A DNA stretch of 13,815 bases from Pseudomonadota bacterium (GTDB lineage Bacteria; Pseudomonadota; Alphaproteobacteria; Acetobacterales; Acetobacteraceae): assembly GCA_021808985.1 (NCBI GenBank), contig JAKBAQ010000048.1, positions 1 through 13,815 of the forward strand. Direction: 5' to 3'. A program made the translations under genes and the position numbers. This document shows positions 1 to 6,198 of this stretch, piece after piece. Below the pieces are notes generated by a model. It saw nothing but the letters and a program-made list of their open reading frames with translations. It did no database searches and had not been told where the DNA came from. Positions within the stretch are counted from its first letter, which is position 1, and each line of letters starts with the position of its first letter.

Positions 1-1
1 G

Positions 2-382
2 CGCGGCACCGGCTATTCGGCGCAGGAATATGACTGGGGGCGCGCGCAGGGGTTTCAGGTGGTGCAGGCCGAGGAATGCTGGCACCGCTCGCTGCAGCCG
101 CTGATGCGCGAGGTGAAGGCGCGGCTCGGGGATGGGCCGGTCTATCTGAGCTTTGACATCGACGCGCTGGACCCTGCCTTCGCGCCTGGCACCGGCACGC
201 CCGAAATTGGCGGGCTGACCGTGCCGCAGGGGCTGGAGATCATCCGTGGCCTGGCCGGGGTGAGGCTGGTGGGGGGCGATGTCGTCGAGGTGTCGCCGCC
301 GTTTGACCCGTTCGGGACGACGGCGCTGCTGGCGGCCAATCTCGCCTTCGAGATTCTTTGCATCATGGCGGGCTCGCCATGA
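2..382 (+). CDS. speB: Agmatinase-family ureohydrolase, C-terminal part (5' end outside window)
   Basis: This is the C-terminal 126 residues of an arginase/agmatinase-family enzyme, read in frame from base 2. The family uses two Mn ions to hydrolyse a guanidino group, giving urea and an amine (agmatine to putrescine in SpeB). The visible signature SFDIDALDPAFAPGTGTPE carries the two metal-binding aspartates (DID) and the conserved GTGTPE loop. Upstream, RGTGYSAQEYDWG resembles the central part of agmatinases. The N-terminal half with the other metal ligands lies outside the window. The stop overlaps the next start by ATGA, so the two are translationally coupled. The downstream NCS1 permease and nearby puuB favour a polyamine role. 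Guanidinobutyrase, guanidinopropionase or guanidine hydrolase cannot be excluded, because specificity is set partly by missing residues. Family assignment is firm; exact substrate is inferred. Confidence 0.88.
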   Translation, partial: RGTGYSAQEYDWGRAQGFQVVQAEECWHRSLQPLMREVKARLGDGPVYLSFDIDALDPAFAPGTGTPEIGGLTVPQGLEIIRGLAGVRLVGGDVVEVSPPFDPFGTTALLAANLAFEILCIMAGSP

Positions 383-768
383 ACGAGGACGTGCTGGCGG
401 CGGCGGCGCATCTGGTCGGCCGGTTCGCGGCGCATGACAGGGCGGGCTATTTCGCGTGCTTCGCGCCGCAGGCGAGCTTTATTTTTCATGGCACGCGGGA
501 GTTCCTGCCCACGCGCGCCGCGTATGAGGCGCTGTGGCGGCGCTGGGAGAGCGAGGACGGATTTCGGGTGCTGGCCTGCCATTCCTTTGAGCAGAGGGCT
601 GAGGTTTTTTCAGACATCGCGGTGTTCACCCACAAGGTGGAGACGCGGCTCGCCTTTGGCGCGGATGAGCAGAGCAGCGTGGAGCGCGAGACGATCATAT
701 TCCAGCGCCAGCCAGATGGCGGGTGGCTGGCGGTGCATGAGCATCTCTCAACTTATGATTTTACCTGA
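379..768 (+). CDS. NTF2/SnoaL-like small protein
   Basis: A 129-residue protein that starts at the ATG overlapping the agmatinase stop (ATGA). The upstream in-frame start at 358 would lie inside the agmatinase gene and is less likely. The pattern fits the nuclear transport factor 2/SnoaL/DUF4440 cone-shaped fold: an N-terminal helix (about 4-24, LAAAAHLVGRFAAHDRAGYF), then a strand-rich half ending ETIIFQRQPDGGWLAVHEHLS, the usual last two strands of this fold. Members are small isomerases, hydrolases or ligand-binding accessory proteins, and no catalytic set can be assigned from sequence alone. Its position between a ureohydrolase and a permease suggests an accessory or detoxifying role in the same pathway, which is inference. 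Fold assignment is moderately sure; function is unknown. Confidence 0.8.
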   Translation: MNEDVLAAAAHLVGRFAAHDRAGYFACFAPQASFIFHGTREFLPTRAAYEALWRRWESEDGFRVLACHSFEQRAEVFSDIAVFTHKVETRLAFGADEQSSVERETIIFQRQPDGGWLAVHEHLSTYDFT

Positions 769-820
769 AGATGCCAATAAAAAATAGAAAAGAAGAGTGT
801 TTGTTCTGAATTTTCGTTAC

Positions 821-826
821 AGGAGG
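821..826 (+). promoter_or_regulatory. Strong Shine-Dalgarno of the NCS1 permease gene
   Basis: A perfect AGGAGG lies 5 bases before the ATG at 832 and fixes the permease start. It sits in an AT-rich 63-base gap after the NTF2-like gene, whose base composition is unlike the flanking coding sequence. Confidence 0.8.
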
Positions 827-831
827 AAACC

Positions 832-2292
832 ATGGAAACATTAGCCGACACCGAGCTTGGAGGTGTGCGAAACGGACCCCAGCTTGGCATTGAGACACGC
901 TCGATAGATTATGTGCCGCAGCATGAGCGGCACGGCAAGGTGCTGAACCAGGGGCCGTTCTGGTTCCTCGGCAATTTTCAATTCTTCACCATTGCCATTG
1001 GCTTTATCGGGCCGGGCATGGGGCTTGGCTTTGGCGCCACCACGCTGGCCAGCACGCTGGGCATTTTGTTCGGCACGCTGTTCATGGCGTTCCATGCCAG
1101 CCAGGGGCCGGATCTCGGCCTGCCGCAGATGATCCAGTCTCGCGCGCAGTTTGGCTATCGCGGTGTTATTCTGCCGCTGCTGGGCACGCTCTTCACCTTC
1201 GCCGGCTTCAACGTGGTTGATACCGTGCTGATCAGCCAGGGGTTGAACCATCTCTATGGCTGGGGGATCGCGGGTGTGTCCATCACGCTCGGGCTGGTGG
1301 CAACCGTGATCGCGATTTACGGGCATGACTGGCTGCATATCATTTTCCGGATTCTCTTCTGGATCAGCCTGCCGCTTTACATCATCTTCACTTTCGCGAT
1401 TTTCAACGGCACCATCAAGCCGCAGCCGCCGGGGCATATCGCCTTCACCTGGGTTGCCTTCGCGGCGCAGTTCGCGGCTGGTGCGTCCTACAATATCACC
1501 TATGCGCCTTATGTCTCGGACTATACGCGCTATCTGCCGCGCGGAAAATCGCGCAGCGGGCTGGTATGGTCGGTCTATCTCGGCGCCAGCCTCGCGGCGA
1601 TCTGGCTGATCGCGCTGGGCGCGTGGCTCGCCACCTATTTTGGCGCGTCGGATGGCATGGTTTCAACCAATGGCGCGGGGAATTTGATTTTTCCGCATTT
1701 CGGCACGCTGACGGTGCTGGTATCGGTGGCGGCGCTGACCGCGACGATGGGGCTGAACGCCTATTCCGGGATGCTGACGATTTTGACGGGTGTGGATTCA
1801 CTCGTGAAGATCACGCCGACCAAGACCGTGCGGATCGCGGGAATCGCGGCGCTGGCGCTGATCTGGCTCAGCATTTCGCTCTCGCTCACGGCCAATGCGA
1901 TCAACACATTGTATGATTCGCTCTCCATCATGCTGTATCTGCTGGTGCCGTGGACGGCGGTGAACCTGACCGACTACTTCTTCGTGCGCAAGGGCCGCTA
2001 TGCGATTGCCGACTTCTTCACGCCAGCGGGGATTTATGGCGCGTGGGGCGGGCGCGGCATCGCGGCTTATGCGATCGGGTTCATCGCCAGCGTGCCGTTC
2101 TTCGACCTCGCGGGCATGTATGAGGGGCCGATTGCGCATGCGCTGGGGGATGTCGACATCTCCTGGGCGCCGGGGCTGCTGGTGGCGGCGGTGGCTTATG
2201 TGCTGCTCTCACGCAACATCAACTTCATGAAGGAGCGTGAGGCGATGAACGCCAGCGCGCATGTGCTGGAGGCGGCGCATCTGGCGGATTAG
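832..2292 (+). CDS. NCS1-family permease (cytosine/purine/allantoin permease type)
   Basis: A 486-residue integral membrane protein with about 12 hydrophobic segments, the usual size and topology of nucleobase:cation symporter-1 transporters in the inner membrane. The N-terminus (SIDYVPQHERHGKVLNQGPFW) followed by a glycine-rich first helix, and the segment RAQFGYRGVILPLLG, are typical of the family. These carriers import nucleobases, hydantoins, allantoin or related small nitrogen compounds with H+ or Na+. The substrate cannot be read from sequence. It lies 63 bases after the NTF2-like gene and behind an agmatinase, so import of the ureohydrolase substrate is a reasonable inference; NCS1-type transporters also occur near guanidinobutyrase genes in pseudomonads. 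A strong terminator follows directly. Family call is confident; substrate is open. Confidence 0.9.
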   Translation: METLADTELGGVRNGPQLGIETRSIDYVPQHERHGKVLNQGPFWFLGNFQFFTIAIGFIGPGMGLGFGATTLASTLGILFGTLFMAFHASQGPDLGLPQMIQSRAQFGYRGVILPLLGTLFTFAGFNVVDTVLISQGLNHLYGWGIAGVSITLGLVATVIAIYGHDWLHIIFRILFWISLPLYIIFTFAIFNGTIKPQPPGHIAFTWVAFAAQFAAGASYNITYAPYVSDYTRYLPRGKSRSGLVWSVYLGASLAAIWLIALGAWLATYFGASDGMVSTNGAGNLIFPHFGTLTVLVSVAALTATMGLNAYSGMLTILTGVDSLVKITPTKTVRIAGIAALALIWLSISLSLTANAINTLYDSLSIMLYLLVPWTAVNLTDYFFVRKGRYAIADFFTPAGIYGAWGGRGIAAYAIGFIASVPFFDLAGMYEGPIAHALGDVDISWAPGLLVAAVAYVLLSRNINFMKEREAMNASAHVLEAAHLAD

Positions 2293-2313
2293 CCGGGGGC
2301 GCGCGACCGAGAC

Positions 2314-2360
2314 GCCAGGGCCGCGGTGGATGCAGCCACCGCGGCCCTGGCTGTTTTTTT
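2314..2360 (+). terminator. Rho-independent terminator of the agmatinase-permease unit
   Basis: A perfect 16-bp stem (GCCAGGGCCGCGGTGG at 2314-2329 pairing with 2336-2351) with a 6-base loop is followed by TG and seven T residues to 2360. It starts 22 bases after the permease stop and closes the plus-strand transcription unit. Confidence 0.93.
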
Positions 2361-2397
2361 GCGCCTGTTTTAAAAGTTTTCCCTTATAAAGAATTGA

Positions 2398-2510
2398 AAT
2401 TATTAAAAATTTTTGCGGGGTTTGGGGAGCTTTTTATAAAAAGCTCCCCAAGATTCTGGCCCTTTTTTGCAAAAAAGGGCCAGACCCCAAAAAACTTTTG
2501 AGAATTATCC
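2398..2510. repeat. AT-rich double-palindrome element between convergent genes
   Basis: Two perfect 30-bp palindromes lie 3 bases apart. The first, 2422-2451, has the half-site TTGGGGAGCTTTTTA; the second, 2455-2484, has TCTGGCCCTTTTTTG. They are bracketed by imperfect inverted ends: 2398-2425 and the reverse complement of about 2481-2507 share AATT, AAAA, TTTTT and GGGG-T-TGG blocks, with roughly 21 of 28 positions alike and one gap. The element lies immediately after the stop of puuB and can act as its terminator on the minus strand. Its composition contrasts with the GC-rich surroundings. It has the build of a REP/BIME or MITE-type intergenic repeat, but only one copy is in the window, so family status is inferred. 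Confidence 0.6.
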
Positions 2511-3800
2511 TTAGATGCCCACCTTGTCGCGCAAGCGGTAGTACCAGGAGCCCAGCACCGTGAGGGGAACGCGCAGGGTTTTGCCGCCGGGGAAGGGATA
2601 ATAGGGCAGGCTTGCGAAAATATCGAAACGCTCGGCCTGGCCGGCGATGGCCTCGCCGAGGATGCGCCCGAGCAGGTGGGTGGTGGTGACGCCGTGGCCG
2701 CTATCGCCATGCGAGTAGTAGACGGTGGGGGAGAGCCTGCCCATTTGCGGAAAACGCGTGAGGGTGAGGGCGAAGTTGCCGCTCCAGCTGAAGTCGATCC
2801 GGGCGTGTTGCAGGCTGGGGAAGGTTTTGAGCATGCTGGGGATGATTTTGGCGCGGATGGAGGCGGAATCCTGCGCGCCATAGACCGTGCCGCCGCCGTA
2901 GAGGATGCGGTTGTCAGCGGTGCGGCGGAAATAATCCAGGAAGTAGTTGCAGTCCTCGACGGCGAGGTTGGAGGGCAGCAATGCGGCGGCGGCCTCGCCC
3001 AGCGGCTCGGTGGCGAGGACCTGGGTGGAGACCGGCATGATCTTGCCGCCGATTTCGGGCAGCAGGTTGCCGATATAGGCGTTGGCGCTGACGATGACGA
3101 ATTTGGCGTGGACCTCGCCTTGCGCGGTTTTGACCACGGGGTTGGCGCCGGTGCTCACCGAGATGACGCGCGAGCCTTCAAAAATGCGGGCGCCGAGGGA
3201 TTCGGCGGCGGCGGCCTCGCCCTGGACCAGGTTGAGCGGGTGCAGGTGGCCGCCGCGATGGTCAATGAGGCCGCCGCTATAGCGGCTGGTGTTGACGTGG
3301 CGGGCGAGGCCGGCGCGGTCCAGCAGCTCAAAATCGGTGTAGCCGTGCTGGTTCCAGATTTTGACATGGTGTTCCAGCCCGCGCATCTGCTTGGCGGTGA
3401 GGGCGGTGAACATGTTGCCGGGCGTCAGGTCGCAGGAGATGGCGTATTTGGCGACGCGCGCGCGGATGATCTGGCCGCCCTGCATGGCCATGGCGGCGAT
3501 CTGGCGGCCGGCGGTCTCGCCGTAGCGCTTGGCGATGACATCAAGGTCACGCGAGTAGCCGTTGACCATCTGGCCGCCATTGCGCCCCGAGGCGCCGAAG
3601 CCGACGCGCTCGCCCTCCAGCACGATGACCGAGAAGCCGCGCTCGGCCAGCTCCAGGGCGGCGGAGATGCCGGTGAAGCCGGCGCCGATGATGCAGACAT
3701 CGGCGCGCTCGGCGCCCGCGAGCGGGGCGCGGGCATCCTGCCGGTGGGCGGTGGCGGCGTAGTAGGAGGGCGCGTGCGGGCTGGCGGGCTGGGGTGTCAT
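2511..3800 (-). CDS. puuB: Gamma-glutamylputrescine oxidase (FAD-dependent, DAO family)
   Basis: A 429-residue flavoprotein strongly resembling E. coli PuuB along its whole length (426 residues there, from memory). It oxidises gamma-glutamylputrescine to gamma-glutamyl-aminobutyraldehyde, with ammonia and H2O2 released, in the Puu putrescine pathway. The Rossmann motif GAGFTG is at about 39-44, followed by VIVLEGERVGFGASGRNGGQ. PuuB-like blocks include LIDHRGGHLHPLNL, VEDCNYFLDYFRRTADNR with ILYGGG, and SGHGVTTTHL near the C-terminus, ending FPGGKTLRVPLTVLG. The start ATG overlaps the stop of the upstream small membrane protein (ATGA), so the two are coupled. PuuA, PuuC and PuuD are not in the window. 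The agmatinase gene across the terminator would supply putrescine. Other amine or amino-acid oxidases of this fold are less likely given the end-to-end similarity. Confidence 0.93.
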   Translation of the reverse strand: MTPQPASPHAPSYYAATAHRQDARAPLAGAERADVCIIGAGFTGISAALELAERGFSVIVLEGERVGFGASGRNGGQMVNGYSRDLDVIAKRYGETAGRQIAAMAMQGGQIIRARVAKYAISCDLTPGNMFTALTAKQMRGLEHHVKIWNQHGYTDFELLDRAGLARHVNTSRYSGGLIDHRGGHLHPLNLVQGEAAAAESLGARIFEGSRVISVSTGANPVVKTAQGEVHAKFVIVSANAYIGNLLPEIGGKIMPVSTQVLATEPLGEAAAALLPSNLAVEDCNYFLDYFRRTADNRILYGGGTVYGAQDSASIRAKIIPSMLKTFPSLQHARIDFSWSGNFALTLTRFPQMGRLSPTVYYSHGDSGHGVTTTHLLGRILGEAIAGQAERFDIFASLPYYPFPGGKTLRVPLTVLGSWYYRLRDKVGI

Positions 3801-4195
3801 GGTTTTCCGGCTCCGAGCAGGGCGACGCCGAAGATGGCGCCGAGAATGCTCATGGTGATGACCATGAGACGGATTTTATAGGCCTCCGCGCGGGCTTCGG
3901 CCAGCACTTCCTGGCGCATGTTGGCCTTGGCGGCGGCGATGCGCGCGGGCAGCGGGGCGGTGCCGGTGGTGACGATGGCGGCGGTGTCGGGGTCTACGGC
4001 GTTGGCCAGGTTGGCGATGGCGGCGGCCTGGGCGGCGGGGGTGGGGGCTTGCAGCACCGCATCGAGTGCTGCCTGCTGGTGCTGTTCGTCCACCACCGGG
4101 GCGGGGATGGAGAAGCTGGCGAAGGTGCCGATGAGGCCGGGCAGGAGGAAGCAGGTGAGCAAGAAGCCGATGCGGGAATAGGAGATTTTTGCCAT
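3797..4195 (-). CDS. Small two-helix membrane protein coupled to puuB
   Basis: I do not recognise this 132-residue protein. Starting at MAKISYSRIG (ATG 4193-4195), it has a hydrophobic helix at about 8-29, an Ala/Gln-rich, probably helical, middle region (about 35-105), and a second hydrophobic helix near the C-terminus (RLMVITMSILGAIFGVALLG). This suggests a membrane protein with a large non-membrane loop. Its stop overlaps the puuB start (ATGA), which supports a real gene and co-translation. No good Shine-Dalgarno precedes the ATG. The frame stays open upstream to 4585, but that part lies antisense to the SDR gene and is rejected. It could anchor or partner the oxidase, which is inference only. 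Confidence 0.68.
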   Translation of the reverse strand: MAKISYSRIGFLLTCFLLPGLIGTFASFSIPAPVVDEQHQQAALDAVLQAPTPAAQAAAIANLANAVDPDTAAIVTTGTAPLPARIAAAKANMRQEVLAEARAEAYKIRLMVITMSILGAIFGVALLGAGKP

Positions 4196-4216
4196 GGCGG
4201 AGGAATTGGCCTGATT

Positions 4217-4238
4217 GGCGGTGTTGTCAAATACCGCC
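4217..4238. promoter_or_regulatory. Inverted repeat around a candidate -35 in a divergent intergenic region
   Basis: GGCGGT (4217-4222) and ACCGCC (4233-4238) form an inverted repeat with a 10-base spacer. The spacer holds TGTCAA, which is a consensus TTGACA on the minus strand (4225-4230). No good -10 is visible at the usual distance before the ATG at 4195; the best-placed hexamer is AATTCC. It could be an operator for the membrane protein-puuB unit or for the SDR gene on the other strand. Confidence 0.3.
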
Positions 4239-4288
4239 GTCTTGGTTTTGTTGATCGTGGCGTGTGCACATTGAGGGGAGCGGGGAAA

Positions 4289-5026
4289 ATGCTGGCGGGC
4301 AAGGTGGCGTTGATAACGGGTGGGACGGCGGGGATTGGGATGGCGACGGCGCGGCTGTTTGCCGAGCGGGGGGCGAAAGTGATGCTGAGCGGGCGCAACG
4401 CGCAGGCGGGGGCGGCGCTGGCGGCAGAGTTGGGGGGAGCGTTTCTGGCGGTGGATGTGGCGGCGCCCGAGGCGGCGGAGCGGCTGGTGGAATGGGCCGT
4501 GCGGCGGCATGGGCGGTTGGATGTGCTGGTGAACAATGCGGGGATATTGTTCCAGGGCGATGCGCGGGACTGCACCGATGCGCAATGGGATATGACGCTG
4601 GCGGTTAATGTGACGGCGGTGTTCCGGCTCTCACGCGCGGCGGTGCCGGTGATGGCGGCGCAGGGCGGCGGGGCGATTGTGAATGTGGCGTCGGACTGGG
4701 GGCTGGTGGGCGCGGACCGGGCGGTGGCCTATGGCGCCAGCAAGGGGGCGGTGGTGCAGCTGACCCGCAGCATGGCGGCGGACCATGCGCGCCAGGGGAT
4801 ACGGGTGAATGCCGTGTGCCCGGGCGATACGGATACGCCCATGTTGCGCCGCGAGGCGGGGGCGGCGGGAGAAGATAGGCTGCGCGCGATGGCGGAGGCG
4901 ATTCCCATGGGGCGGCTGGGCCAGCCGCGCGATGTGGCGGCGGCGATCGCGTTTCTGGCCTCCGAGGACGCCGCCTTCATCACCGGCGCGATGTTGCCGG
5001 TGGATGGCGGGAACTCGGCGGTTTGA
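4289..5026 (+). CDS. Short-chain dehydrogenase/reductase (SDR), classical type
   Basis: A 245-residue NAD(P)-dependent oxidoreductase of normal classical-SDR length. The nucleotide-binding TGGTAGIG is at 10-17, NNAG at 82-85, and the active-site set is N107, S135, Y148 and K152 (YGASK), with the family's usual 13-residue Ser-Tyr spacing. The ending GAMLPVDGGNSAV is typical of tetrameric SDRs. The start ATG at 4289 lies just after a purine-rich GAGGGGAGCGGGG tract; the frame remains open far upstream only because it runs antisense to another gene. Substrate cannot be inferred; 3-oxoacyl-ACP reductase-like, polyol or steroid-type activity are all possible. It is transcribed divergently from the puuB unit and ends 12 bases before the convergent glycosyltransferase, so it appears to be a single-gene unit. 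Confidence 0.92.
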   Translation: MLAGKVALITGGTAGIGMATARLFAERGAKVMLSGRNAQAGAALAAELGGAFLAVDVAAPEAAERLVEWAVRRHGRLDVLVNNAGILFQGDARDCTDAQWDMTLAVNVTAVFRLSRAAVPVMAAQGGGAIVNVASDWGLVGADRAVAYGASKGAVVQLTRSMAADHARQGIRVNAVCPGDTDTPMLRREAGAAGEDRLRAMAEAIPMGRLGQPRDVAAAIAFLASEDAAFITGAMLPVDGGNSAV

Positions 5027-5038
5027 GGCGCGGGGTGG

Positions 5039-5788
5039 TTACTCGCGGATGTCCTGCCAGGCTTCGGTGAAGGGTTTTTTGCGGAAGGTGGCCCAGAAGA
5101 AGTTCATGGAATAGCGCAGGCCGATGGTGAAGACGCCCTCGCCGGCGAGGCGGCGGCCGGAGGATTGGGCAGGCAGGCGGAAGGTGAACTTGACGCCGCC
5201 GACCTTGGAGAGGCGGCGGGCCATGTCGGTATCCTCGCCGTAGAAGGAGAAGCGCAGGTCTGGGCTGCCGAGCTTGAGCATGGCGGCGCGCTTGACGATG
5301 AAATTGCCGCCCTGGAGCATGGAGCCGACATTGAGCACGAAGCGATTGAGCAGATAGGCGGTGAAGGCGAGGCGGTAGTACGCGCCGACCACCATGTTCA
5401 CGCGGTTTGGCACGCCGTAATAGATGTAGGGGCCGGAGAGGGCGACGAGGGAAGGCCCGCGCGTGAACTGGCGCATGACCTCGGTGAGCCAGCCGGGAGG
5501 GATGATGGTGTCGGCGTCGATATTGGCGATCAGCTCGCCGGTGGAGTGCTCAAAGCCGCACCAGCGGGCTTGCACGAGGCCCTTGCGGGGTTCGTCAACC
5601 ACGGTGACGCCGGGGATGGAGAGGGCGACTTCGCGCGTGCGGTCAGTGCTCGCGTTGTTGACGACGATGATCTCGGCGTCCTTGCCCAGCTCCTGGCCGG
5701 CGCGCAAAATTTCGTCACGGATGGCGGTGAGGGAGCGGGTGAGGAGGGCTTGCTCGTTGTAAGCTGGGACGACAAAGCTGATTTTCAT
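5039..5788 (-). CDS. Family 2 glycosyltransferase
   Basis: A 249-residue GT-A fold enzyme that transfers a sugar from a nucleotide sugar, probably at the inner face of the membrane. The N-terminus MKISFVVPAYNEQ is the classic GT2 start. NNASTDRT follows at 44-51, the metal-binding DAD at 91-93 (NIDADTIIPPGW), GGNFIVKR at 160-167, and the catalytic-type acidic pair in GEDTDMARR at 184-192. There is a moderately hydrophobic stretch at about 132-155 but no C-terminal membrane bundle. It is transcribed alone, convergent with the SDR gene and divergent from rpmJ, so context gives no acceptor. A role in cell-envelope polysaccharide or lipid glycosylation is inferred from the family only. Confidence 0.92.
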   Translation of the reverse strand: MKISFVVPAYNEQALLTRSLTAIRDEILRAGQELGKDAEIIVVNNASTDRTREVALSIPGVTVVDEPRKGLVQARWCGFEHSTGELIANIDADTIIPPGWLTEVMRQFTRGPSLVALSGPYIYYGVPNRVNMVVGAYYRLAFTAYLLNRFVLNVGSMLQGGNFIVKRAAMLKLGSPDLRFSFYGEDTDMARRLSKVGGVKFTFRLPAQSSGRRLAGEGVFTIGLRYSMNFFWATFRKKPFTEAWQDIRE

Positions 5789-5899
5789 ATCCAGGGCTCC
5801 AGGCGATTCGATGGCTTTAGCGGCTGTAACAGGCTATCAACAGAGGATGAGCGGCCAAGGCCAATGACCGTTTGGTGACAGTGTGGGCATGCGCATGGG

Positions 5900-5928
5900 T
5901 TGACAGGGCGGGAGAGGGACGGCATACC
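5900..5928 (+). promoter_or_regulatory. Candidate promoter of rpmJ
   Basis: A consensus -35 TTGACA (5900-5905) is followed after 17 bases by CATACC (5923-5928), a weak -10 that keeps the ATA core. The ATG lies 37 bases downstream. A 10-bp perfect palindrome, CATGCGCATG (5888-5897), abuts the -35 and could bind a regulator. Confidence 0.5.
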
Positions 5929-5965
5929 GCGCCACCGATTGAACAATTTAACCCGAGAGCCTCTT

Positions 5966-6091
5966 ATGAAGATCCGTAACTCCTTGAAATCCGCGAAGAT
6001 CCGCGACAAGAACTGCCGTGTGGTCCGCCGTCGCGGCCGGGTGTACGTGATCAACAAGAAAAACCCGCGCATGAAAGCCCGCCAGGGCTGA
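5966..6091 (+). CDS. rpmJ: 50S ribosomal protein L36 (zinc-free form)
   Basis: A 41-residue, very basic protein beginning MKIRNSLKSAKIRDKNCRVV and ending NPRMKARQG. It is the long alphaproteobacterial form of L36, a small component of the large ribosomal subunit. Only one cysteine remains (DKNC), so the Cys/His zinc ribbon of the classic 37-38-residue form is missing; this is the zinc-independent (C-minus) type. The ATG at 5966 gives the family's exact length; the longer in-frame reading from 5900 is not supported. It stands alone, away from any ribosomal operon, which is usual for this version, with a promoter-like sequence before it and a terminator after it. Confidence 0.97.
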   Translation: MKIRNSLKSAKIRDKNCRVVRRRGRVYVINKKNPRMKARQG

Positions 6092-6136
6092 TACGCCGCG
6101 TATTCTTGGCACCCGAAATTTCTGGCGGCTGAACAG

Positions 6137-6164
6137 ACCCGGTCATTTGGCCGGGTTTTGTTTT
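6137..6164 (+). terminator. Rho-independent terminator after rpmJ
   Basis: ACCCGG (6137-6142) pairs with CCGGGT (6151-6156) across an 8-base loop, followed by TTTTGTTTT (6156-6164). It lies 45 bases after rpmJ and only about 35 bases before glcD. Confidence 0.8.
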
Positions 6165-6198
6165 GCATGGGTTCCGCCGCTGGCGCAGTATGCGCGCC

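Noticed and set aside
2422..2484. CRISPR-like repeat array
   Set aside because: Only two palindromes of different sequence and no spacers; a hairpin repeat element fits better.
2676..3881. 401-residue plus-strand frame antisense to puuB
   Set aside because: Gly/Ala/Val/Asp-rich low-complexity translation of a GC-rich gene's opposite strand; the minus strand gives a full-length PuuB match.
3794..4288. Upstream extension of the SDR frame to 410 residues
   Set aside because: Gly-rich shadow of the membrane-protein gene; the SDR fold starts at 4289 with the canonical glycine motif 10 residues in.
4196..4585. Upstream extension of the small membrane protein to a 262-residue protein
   Set aside because: The extra part is antisense to the SDR N-terminus, Arg/His/Pro-rich and without domain features; the methionine before the first membrane helix is a better start.
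6105..6125. Possible sigma-54 promoter TTGGCAC before glcD
   Set aside because: The -24-like TGGCAC is present, but the -12 TTGC element is missing at the required spacing.
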